Below are positions 56,782 to 62,242 of a stretch of 62,242 bases of DNA, in pieces (positions within the stretch are counted from its first letter, which is position 1; each line of letters opens with the position of its first letter). The translations under genes were made by a program, and so were the position numbers. The notes below the pieces were generated by a model that worked only from the letters and a program-made list of their open reading frames with translations, was not told the DNA's origin and did no database searches. Source of the DNA: an uncultured Collinsella sp. (GTDB lineage Bacteria; Actinomycetota; Coriobacteriia; Coriobacteriales; Coriobacteriaceae). Where the stretch lies: assembly GCA_902470365.1 (NCBI GenBank), contig CABRFZ010000013.1, forward strand, positions 1 through 62,242, in the 5' to 3' direction.

Positions 56782-58029
56782 ATGTCAGAACAGCCACTAA
56801 TTAGCGGAAGAGGCACGTGCTGGAAAGACAAGAGATCACCTAACACCTATCGCTATTATTTTTCCCTTGGAGTCAAGGACCCTAAGACGGGGCGCTACAA
56901 ACGATCCCCAACTTATACAGTTCGTTGCAAGACTAAAACAGAAGCTAAGGCTGCAATGCAGGCCAAGCTGGCTGAAATCAACTCCTCTGGCACGATCACT
57001 AAAACTAAAAAGCCCACTTTGCTTGCGTCCTACTGCTGGGCCTTTCATGAAAATAGGGACACCGAGCTTGCGCCAACGAGCTATGAAAGAGAAGCGTACG
57101 ATTGCAGGCATATCGAAGACCTATTCGGTGCGTTTCAGACAATTGAGGGGCTAACTCCCGATCTAATCGAAGAAACATATGCCGAAGCTCGTCGTACGGG
57201 AAAATACAAACCATCAGAGCTTGTACGAATCAATGCGAAACTGCGTCAGATTTTGTCGAATGCGGTCGCAAAGAGAATAATTGACCGAAACCCCTGCGCT
57301 ACCGTTCATGTTCGCAGACCACGCAACAAAAGAGAATCACTGACAATCGACCAAGTAGCTACCCTATGCACACGTCTTCAACACATTGAGCTCACCGCCG
57401 AAGCTGTTGGTACACTAGTACTAGTGTATACGGGTATGCGGAAAGGCGAGATGCTAGGCCTCGAATGGCGCGATTGGGACCCTGCCAATAAAACCTTGAA
57501 AATTGACAGGCAGTACACCAACGACCATGAACTGAGGGCACCCAAGTCACAAGAAAGCCAACGCAAAATCCCCGTTGGAGAAACCTTGGCCGAACGTCTT
57601 CAATCATGGTCAGCCATACAAAAAGAGCTCCTGGCCTCTCTGGGGCTGTCCCAGACTGGCAGCACTCCCATCATTAGCGATATTGCTGTCGAGCGAGGGA
57701 TCCCTACTGTCTGTCACATGAAAAACTACATCTTCAACCATTGGTTTCGCGATTTCGCAGTTAGCTGCAATCTTGGAATCTATGAGCCGAACAATTCGAC
57801 TGGCGGAAAACTATATAAGGGCATCTGCCCGCATCAGCTCAGGCATTGTGTAAGCACTTTTATGCTGGCGAACGGATCGGACGTTAGAAGCGTGCAAGGT
57901 ATTCTTGGCCACGCGGACCCCAATATCACGCTCAAAACGTATACAAGCCTCGTTCAACAATCAGAAATAAAAGCAGTTAAAGGCTACGAAGCCTTCATCA
58001 ACGCCTATATACAGAGAAGCGAGAAATAG
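56782..58029 (+). CDS. int: Tyrosine site-specific integrase
   Basis: 415 residues. An N-terminal arm-binding domain is followed by a SAM-like core-binding domain (about 65-165) and a catalytic domain with Arg in TGMRKGEML, HQLRH, LGHADPNITLKTY with the Tyr nucleophile. It would insert the element at the tRNA-Arg(CCT) gene next to it. AACGGAG precedes the ATG. Its codon use is lower in GC than the chromosome. A weak terminator-like hairpin (ACGGTA/TACCGT) follows near 58057-58074. Confidence 0.95.
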   Translation: MSEQPLISGRGTCWKDKRSPNTYRYYFSLGVKDPKTGRYKRSPTYTVRCKTKTEAKAAMQAKLAEINSSGTITKTKKPTLLASYCWAFHENRDTELAPTSYEREAYDCRHIEDLFGAFQTIEGLTPDLIEETYAEARRTGKYKPSELVRINAKLRQILSNAVAKRIIDRNPCATVHVRRPRNKRESLTIDQVATLCTRLQHIELTAEAVGTLVLVYTGMRKGEMLGLEWRDWDPANKTLKIDRQYTNDHELRAPKSQESQRKIPVGETLAERLQSWSAIQKELLASLGLSQTGSTPIISDIAVERGIPTVCHMKNYIFNHWFRDFAVSCNLGIYEPNNSTGGKLYKGICPHQLRHCVSTFMLANGSDVRSVQGILGHADPNITLKTYTSLVQQSEIKAVKGYEAFINAYIQRSEK

Positions 58030-58106
58030 CATGTTTTTCATTCATCGTTTATTTCATAATATTACGGTACTATAATACCGTTTCCGCAGGTAGATGCTTT
58101 ATTTGA

Positions 58107-58225
58107 TTGACATCTAATGAGTTTTAATACATGCTAAAGCTGTCAGATGGCTACGCATGTAGTCATAGAAACCGGCCCCCCAAGTGCTTATGAACCTGGT
58201 ACGTCTTACAAGCACAGGGAGGGCC
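58107..58225 (+). promoter_or_regulatory. Promoter box and leader hairpin upstream of the DNA-binding genes
   Basis: TTGACA (58107-58112) is a perfect -35 box; the -10 is ambiguous (near 58128-58136). The leader contains a long imperfect hairpin (58174-58189 with 58210-58225: GGCC, CC, AAGTGCTT against AAGCAC, GGGCC). It lies 22 bp before the ATG of the HTH gene and may control its expression. Confidence 0.45.
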
Positions 58226-58247
58226 CTCATTGAAAGGATAGCTCATC

Positions 58248-58493
58248 ATGGCTACTCCAAAGATTAGCACTCAGGCGTCCACACCGACTTTCCCCACTGG
58301 TGCCGCTCAGTGCGATCGGTTGCTCCGCGTTAACGATATCCGCGAACTCACTGGCTGGAGCGAAAACACCGCACGCAAGTTTATGCGAGAGTCCGGCAAG
58401 CTCATCCAGATCCATCGCTCTAATTACATGTTTGAAAGCTCGTTCTACGAGCTTTTCAAGCAGCTTGAAGGTCGTACCGCCCACCTTGATTAG
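58248..58493 (+). CDS. Small helix-turn-helix protein, excisionase-like
   Basis: 81 residues. The middle (RVNDIRELTGWSENTARKFM) is a MerR/Xis-type helix-turn-helix. Position after the integrase and size fit an excisionase that directs removal of the element. AAAGGA precedes the ATG. It is followed 9 bp later by the next gene. Alternative: a plasmid-like repressor. Confidence 0.7.
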   Translation: MATPKISTQASTPTFPTGAAQCDRLLRVNDIRELTGWSENTARKFMRESGKLIQIHRSNYMFESSFYELFKQLEGRTAHLD

Positions 58494-58502
58494 GTGGTAA
58501 AC

Positions 58503-58889
58503 ATGAGCGAGCTTCCGTCGATTTCCGACATATTTAGCGATGATGCTACTGAGCAACGAGAGATTACGGGAAAAATGGATAAGGCTATTTTTATTTCAGT
58601 GCCCGAGTGGGCGTGCTGCGTCACCACCGTTGCCGCCGAGCGTCTCATCCTCGGCCTTGTATGGAAGTTTGGAAAACCTTCCAAAAACAAACGGCCCATG
58701 GGCTTCTGCGCTAAAAGCAAATGGATTGAGGATCACTACCGCCTGAGTAAGAACACTATATCCCGGGCCTATACCTCTCTGAAGGATAAGGGGTATATTC
58801 AAAAAGTTGGTGATGGCAGCTGGATGCTTAATTACGCCGCAATCTACCGCGCCGCGATTGAAAACGCTTGGGAGCCTCCGAAACTTTAA
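58503..58889 (+). CDS. Winged-helix protein, replication- or regulator-like
   Basis: 128 residues. A winged-helix stretch KSKWIEDHYRLSKNTISRAYTSLKDKGYIQKV is like those in replication initiators and GntR-type regulators. The start at 58503 (not the GTG at 58494) has AGGTGG spaced 5. It is transcribed with the HTH gene. Role unclear; a replication initiator would fit an element that excises and replicates. Confidence 0.65.
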   Translation: MSELPSISDIFSDDATEQREITGKMDKAIFISVPEWACCVTTVAAERLILGLVWKFGKPSKNKRPMGFCAKSKWIEDHYRLSKNTISRAYTSLKDKGYIQKVGDGSWMLNYAAIYRAAIENAWEPPKL

Positions 58890-58930
58890 GCCCACAAACC
58901 GACTATCGAGGTCGTGAGAGTCGGTCACCG

Positions 58931-59218
58931 TCAGGATGCCCACAAGAACATGCCGCGGATGTAAAATGAAGCAGGGTCGAACCGAAACAGTTCCCGGACA
59001 ATTGGCGTCCGGCCAGACACTTCGATTCGACCCTTTCTCATGCCTGTATCTAAAATACTCCCACAATCATTCTCGACATCTTTAACGCCCTCACCTCCTG
59101 CCACCAACACGCCGTAGACGCTATTTACAACGAATCGATATGGCCGCCCGTTCTTTAAGGCACGTGTTACCATGAAAACGTGCGGTATTTCTCCAACCGA
59201 AAACCTGCGTGAACGCAT
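58931..59218 (-). CDS. Doubtful 95-residue protein on the opposite strand
   Basis: The frame runs from an ATG at 59218 to 58931; it begins MRSRRFSVGEIPHVFM, later NGRPYRFVVNSVYGVLVAGG. The only upstream site is AAGGCG with a long spacer. It overlaps the dyad at 58974-59033 and lies between two plus-strand genes. Its composition is plausible for a protein, but no family is recognised, and it may be a chance frame. Confidence 0.3.
   Translation of the reverse strand: MRSRRFSVGEIPHVFMVTRALKNGRPYRFVVNSVYGVLVAGGEGVKDVENDCGSILDTGMRKGRIEVSGRTPIVRELFRFDPASFYIRGMFLWAS
58974..59033. repeat. Nested inverted repeat in the element
   Basis: Outer arms GGGTCGAA (58974-58981) with TTCGACCC (59026-59033); inner arms CCGGAC (58994-58999) with GTCCGG (59007-59012). 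A site for a replication or mobilisation protein is one possibility. Confidence 0.7.
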
Positions 59219-59263
59219 GACTTGAGACGCCTTTTAGAACTCACCGATCGCAGGGCGAACACA

Positions 59264-59327
59264 AATCAACAGCGGCCGTGCATTGTTCCCAGCCGTTTGG
59301 CATGGCGGAGCCATGCCGTTGTTGATT
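59264..59327. repeat. Nested inverted repeat upstream of the coiled-coil gene
   Basis: Outer arms AATCAACA (59264-59271) with TGTTGATT (59320-59327); inner arms GGCATGGC (59299-59306) with GCCATGCC (59310-59317), a 3-nt loop. It ends just before the GGAG of the gene at 59341, so it may also regulate that gene's translation. Confidence 0.7.
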
Positions 59328-59340
59328 GGAGTGCCACACC

Positions 59341-59907
59341 ATGGCAGACGAGAGATTAATCAGGGAGATCTACGGCGTGAAGAGCGTCCTAGATGAGGCC
59401 GCCGAGCGGATCGAGGCGACGTGGCGGGAGAAGCTGCTGCGCGAGACTGCCGACCTCAGGAGCGAGAACGCGCTGCTCAGGGTCCAGCTCGACGAATTCA
59501 ACCGCAAGCTCGGCGAGGCGAGAGACCGGAACGAAAGACTTGAGGCCGACTGCAATGAGAGGGTCGCTTTCATCGAGGAGAAGTTCGAGCTCGATACCGC
59601 GAGCCTCGAGCTCGAGAACAACGAGCTCCACGCCGCGAGCGTCAGATATCTCACCGATGCCAGGGAGCTCGACAGGCAGGTCGTCCAGCTCCACGCTGAG
59701 GCTGAGGCCATGGTCGATGAGATCGAGCGGCTGCGCGGCGAGCGTGACGCCGCACTGAAAGCCCAGGCCGAGCTGAGCGATGCGCTCCTGGCCCAGCGCG
59801 ACCTGATGGCCGAGCTCGCCGCCCTCAAGGACCGACTTGCCGCCTCCGAGCAGCGGGCGGCCGTGGCCGAGGCCAAGGTCGAGGTCATGACCCAGAGGGG
59901 CGAGTAG
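59341..59907 (+). CDS. Coiled-coil protein of the element
   Basis: 188 residues, almost entirely alpha-helical coiled coil with charged heptads (from about residue 20 to the end; many Glu, Arg, Leu, Ala). No enzymatic motif. GGAG lies 10 nt before the ATG at 59341. Base composition is high in GC, like the phosphoesterase genes but unlike the integrase. Phage scaffold, tape-like or structural roles are possible but unsupported. Confidence 0.7.
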   Translation: MADERLIREIYGVKSVLDEAAERIEATWREKLLRETADLRSENALLRVQLDEFNRKLGEARDRNERLEADCNERVAFIEEKFELDTASLELENNELHAASVRYLTDARELDRQVVQLHAEAEAMVDEIERLRGERDAALKAQAELSDALLAQRDLMAELAALKDRLAASEQRAAVAEAKVEVMTQRGE

Positions 59908-59925
59908 GCCGCAGAGCATCTAATT

Positions 59926-59966
59926 TTCTAGAAACCCTCTAGAGCATTTCTAGAGGGTTTCTAGAA
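59926..59966. terminator. Perfect inverted repeat between convergent genes
   Basis: Arms 59926-59942 and 59950-59966 are perfectly complementary over 17 bp with a 7-nt loop. The second arm contains the stop codon of the phosphoesterase gene ending at 59961. TTTT flanks the left arm. It likely stops transcription from both sides. Confidence 0.7.
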
Positions 59967-60683
59967 CTGAAGACTGGGCGCAGTACTTTCGATCGAAACG
60001 ATATCTTTGTAGATGAGGCGATGCTTGGCATCGCACCATTTGTCGCCGTGGTAATGCCCGAAGAGCCAGACGCGATAGCCGAGCCGCCCGTCGAGCTCGC
60101 CAAGGAATCGTTGCAGCCGGTCGCCTCGATACTCGCGTCCACGCTCGCGGCACAGCTTCTCTGCCAGGGCAGCAGGAGCCTCGTGAGTCACAACGCAATC
60201 GACTCTCCAGCTCACGCGGTCGAGCGAGGCGCGGCAGTGCTCCATCTCCTCCTCGCTCGGCATCTCCTCGGGCCACCAGCTCCTCCCCTCCCTGCGATAC
60301 TGTCTGTCGTTGCTCGCGGCACCGCCCATGGCAAGGACTGTGAGCCCGTCGATGTCGAACACCTCTCCGCGCATCAGGTGCAGCACGTGCGGTCGCGCCT
60401 CATGGACGAGCCCGCCGTTCCACTCCAGCACCGGCAGCCCAGCCAGGGCGTGGTGGTTCTCATGGTTGCCGTCTACGAAACACGTGGTCCAGGGCTTCGA
60501 CTCGAACCAGTCGAGCCAATACCTCTCAGTATTCGAGCCGTCCCAGACAAAGCCGAAGTCGCCGGCCACAATCACCGCGTCATCGCGCGTCAGCGTGCGG
60601 CCCAGTGGCCAAGACTTGAAGGCGAACCTGCTGGACCCGTACTCGGCCCTGCCGTGCACGTCGCCCGTCACATAGACCGTCAT
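59961..60683 (-). CDS. Calcineurin-like metallophosphoesterase (third of three)
   Basis: 240 residues. The metal-binding motifs are all present: TGDVHG near residue 6, AGDFGF near 39, DGNHEN near 70, VVTHEA near 155 and FGHYHG near 210. This arrangement is the metallophosphatase superfamily; substrate unknown. The start MTVYVTGDVHG at 60683 overlaps the previous gene's stop (TGATG). Strongly similar to the gene at 60683-61408 throughout, so the two arose by duplication. It contains RSWWPEEM where the neighbour has an in-frame stop. Confidence 0.85.
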   Translation of the reverse strand: MTVYVTGDVHGRAEYGSSRFAFKSWPLGRTLTRDDAVIVAGDFGFVWDGSNTERYWLDWFESKPWTTCFVDGNHENHHALAGLPVLEWNGGLVHEARPHVLHLMRGEVFDIDGLTVLAMGGAASNDRQYRREGRSWWPEEMPSEEEMEHCRASLDRVSWRVDCVVTHEAPAALAEKLCRERGREYRGDRLQRFLGELDGRLGYRVWLFGHYHGDKWCDAKHRLIYKDIVSIESTAPSLQF

Positions 60684-61408
60684 CAGTACGCACCCCACGG
60701 CAGGAGTTTGTCCCCGAGCCTCACGATCCGGTCGTACAGCACCGTGTGCCGTTCGTCCGGGTTGCCGTCTCGGTGGAAGTGACCGTAATACCAGTGTTTG
60801 TAGTCCATGCGGTCCTCGAGCTCGTCGAGGAATCCGGTCAGCCGGTCCACATCAGGGCATTCCCAGCCTGGGTCCGGGTAGAGCGTCGGCGAGAGCATGC
60901 GCGTCGAGCAGGTATGGGTGATGACGCAGTCGACCTTCCAGCCGACCTCGTCGAGCTTGGCCCGCGCGGTATCGAAATCGCGCTCGTCCGGGAGCTCCTG
61001 AGGTCACCAGCTGGAATACGGCACGCGGTATTCCCTGTCCACGCTCGTGGCACCGCCCATGGTGAAGATTGTCGAGCCGTCGAGCTCGAAGACCTCGCCG
61101 CGCGTCAGGCGCCGAATGGGCGAGGTGTCCGACAGGCGCTGCGTCAGCCCGCCATGCCACGGCTCCATGGGGCGCTCCTCCCAGTGATCGAAGCGCTCGT
61201 GGTTGCCGTCGACGAACAGTACCGTGTAGGGGCGCGACTCCAGCCAGGCGATGTCGGCGCATTCCTCGGCAGAAAAGTCCCACGGAAAGCCAAAGTCACC
61301 GGCAACGATGAGATAGTCGTCGCTGGTAAGACTGCCGCCGAGCTCCCAGTCGCGGAGCTTTTGCATGTCGAGCCCACTGTGGATGTCGCCCGTCACATAG
61401 ACCGTCAT
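60683..61408 (-). pseudogene. Calcineurin-like metallophosphoesterase with in-frame TGA
   Basis: The gene runs 241 codons from ATG 61408 to TGA 60685-60683, with a TGA at 61006-61004 in codon 135. Aligned with the third gene, the stop replaces the second Trp of SWWPEEM: here it reads SSW-stop-PQEL. Upstream metal motifs TGDIHS, AGDFGF and DGNHER are present; the downstream VITHT and YGHFHRD are behind the stop, so the truncated 134-residue product would lack two His ligands. The rest of the frame is open and conserved. The start overlaps the first gene's stop (ATGA). Sequencing error, recent nonsense mutation, or readthrough are the options. Confidence 0.8.
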
Positions 61409-62043
61409 CGGATCGCCTCTTCCCTCTTGTACGCCGCCAGCTCGCGCTCGACCTGCCTGTCGCCGGTCTCGTTGACCCACCAGGGCCATTTCACCCGGCC
61501 GCACGGCTCGTCGACTCCGGCGAACCATTCCCTCAGCTCGTCGAGGCTCACCGGGGAATGCCCGTTGGCATCGCAACCGACGTCGTAGCGCAGAAGGCCC
61601 TGCTTGCGGTTGAACTCGTTGTACGCGCCGCCGCTGCTGTGGATGTGCCCGTGGAGGTGCCACGATCCATGGCTCATGCCCTGCCAGTCGGCCATGGGGT
61701 AATGGCTCAGGACGATCTTCTGCCCGTCGATCTTGAGCACGCAGATCGGCGGCTCCACGGTGAAGGCTCCCGCGACCGCCGGCTGGGTCCAGTCCTTGTC
61801 GTGGTTTCCCGGGACGAGGTGGATGCGCCTGCAGGCGATCCGCTTGCGCAGGGCATAGGCGTCCTGGGCGGTCATCTTGAATGAGAAATCCCCCAGGATG
61901 TAGAGCTCGTCGTCCACGGCAACCCTGCCGTTGATGTTGTCGACGATGGCGTCGTTCATCTGCCAAATCGTCTCCCACGGGCGGTCGGTGAACTTCAGCA
62001 CGTTCTCATGCCCGAAGTGGGTGTCGCTGGTAAACCAGATCAT
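61405..62043 (-). CDS. Calcineurin-like metallophosphoesterase (first of three)
   Basis: 212 residues. SDTHFGHENV (residue 5 on), GDFSF, PGNHD, SHYP and LHGHIH provide the metal ligands. It is a different branch from the other two; such proteins occur in phage and plasmids and are commonly annotated as metallophosphoesterases of unknown substrate. The start MIWFTSDTH at 62043 follows AAGGAG. The stop overlaps the next start by ATGA. It begins the three-gene operon. Confidence 0.85.
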   Translation of the reverse strand: MIWFTSDTHFGHENVLKFTDRPWETIWQMNDAIVDNINGRVAVDDELYILGDFSFKMTAQDAYALRKRIACRRIHLVPGNHDKDWTQPAVAGAFTVEPPICVLKIDGQKIVLSHYPMADWQGMSHGSWHLHGHIHSSGGAYNEFNRKQGLLRYDVGCDANGHSPVSLDELREWFAGVDEPCGRVKWPWWVNETGDRQVERELAAYKREEAIR

Positions 62044-62065
62044 ATTTATGTCTCCTTCTGTCGCT

Positions 62066-62100
62066 AAAAAACGTTCTCCTTCGAGGTCAGGAGACGTTTT
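62066..62100 (-). terminator. Terminator-like hairpin upstream of the phosphoesterase operon
   Basis: AAAACGT plus CTCCT pair with AGGAG plus ACGTTTT with one bulged base (62068-62100), followed on the minus strand by T residues. It lies 23 bp before the first phosphoesterase start. It may end a gene beyond the window or act as an attenuator. The remaining 62101-62242 shows no gene. Confidence 0.6.
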
Positions 62101-62242
62101 ATGAGCGACATGAGGTGCATATCCCTCATGTTTCAAGCTCCAATCTGTCGGATTTGCCCAACTAAAAGTTTACGCCCACGCGCGAACGGTTGATTTCTGA
62201 TCTCAACCGAACACATTGAGCTGATGGCTCGCTCCCGCAGTT

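Larger units (their letters stand above)
58890..59340. other. Gene-poor stretch with two nested dyads
   Basis: About 450 bp in the element. It contains the dyads 58974-59033 and 59264-59327, and a possible 95-codon minus-strand frame (58931-59218). Nothing else is recognised. Confidence 0.5.
56545..62242 (+). mobile_element. Integrative element at tRNA-Arg(CCT), right end outside window
   Basis: From the attachment scar rightward, GC content and gene types change: integrase, small DNA-binding proteins, a coiled-coil protein, phosphoesterases. No relaxase, capsid or type IV secretion gene is in view, so it could be a phage, satellite or mobilisable island. The left boundary is firm; the right boundary is not seen. 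Confidence 0.8.

Noticed and set aside
61004..61006. Selenocysteine at the TGA
   Set aside because: The paralogue has Trp, not Cys, at this position, and the site is not a catalytic residue.

Overview
The window (about 62 kb, high GC) looks like the chromosome of an anaerobic gut actinobacterium of the class Coriobacteriia, most likely Collinsella or a close relative. This is inferred from gene content and base composition: pyruvate:ferredoxin oxidoreductase, rubrerythrin, carbamate kinase, a cellobiose-type PTS, paired LytTR two-component systems, and an actinobacterial pknB/FHA/PP2C/rodA-pbpA cluster. No rRNA is present to settle the taxonomy.

Layout. 0.2-9.7 kb is a mostly minus-strand housekeeping block: zinc-ribbon membrane protein, nth, an ABC exporter, rmuC, rubrerythrin, an Rrf2 regulator with a mutY-like gene, tRNA-Asp and a YfcE-type phosphoesterase. 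9.8-17.9 kb holds two LytS/LytR-type two-component systems, the first translationally coupled to a glycosyltransferase, around an MFS transporter and a zinc-phospholipase-C-like protein. 18-21 kb is an amino-acid permease with an amidohydrolase. 21.2-23.4 kb holds a C39-like peptidase, a dispersed-repeat patch and an IS200-type insertion sequence. 23.4-28.9 kb is a cellobiose/beta-glucoside PTS operon whose PRD activator is frameshifted. 29.1-36.2 kb carries another repeat, arcC, a DUF4143 ATPase and nifJ. 36.6-40.3 kb is a kinase/FHA operon. 40.6-45.6 kb holds recR, ybaB and dnaX, interrupted by an opposite-strand gene. 45.8-55.9 kb is the plus-strand cell-envelope signalling operon: membrane kinase, two FHA proteins, PP2C phosphatase, a fused RodA/FtsW-penicillin-binding protein, and a PASTA kinase.

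From about 56.55 kb to the right edge lies an integrative element. Its left boundary is the 3' half of a tRNA-Arg(CCT) gene, followed by a tyrosine integrase, two small DNA-binding proteins, a coiled-coil protein and a translationally coupled operon of three calcineurin-like phosphoesterases. The middle phosphoesterase has an in-frame TGA exactly where its neighbour has Trp. The element's right end lies outside the window.

The most unusual items outside known genes are three long perfect inverted repeats (arms of 29-38 bp; two have loops of exactly 67 nt with a nested hairpin), a candidate small RNA at 56.08 kb that shares a terminator with a 49-codon TTG-start membrane peptide, a dispersed TGGGGACA repeat family, a 34-bp tandem repeat before the DUF4143 ATPase, and an mRNA hairpin that appears to cover a start codon at 15.6 kb. 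Work was by eye; homology statements rest on recognised motifs, not on searches.
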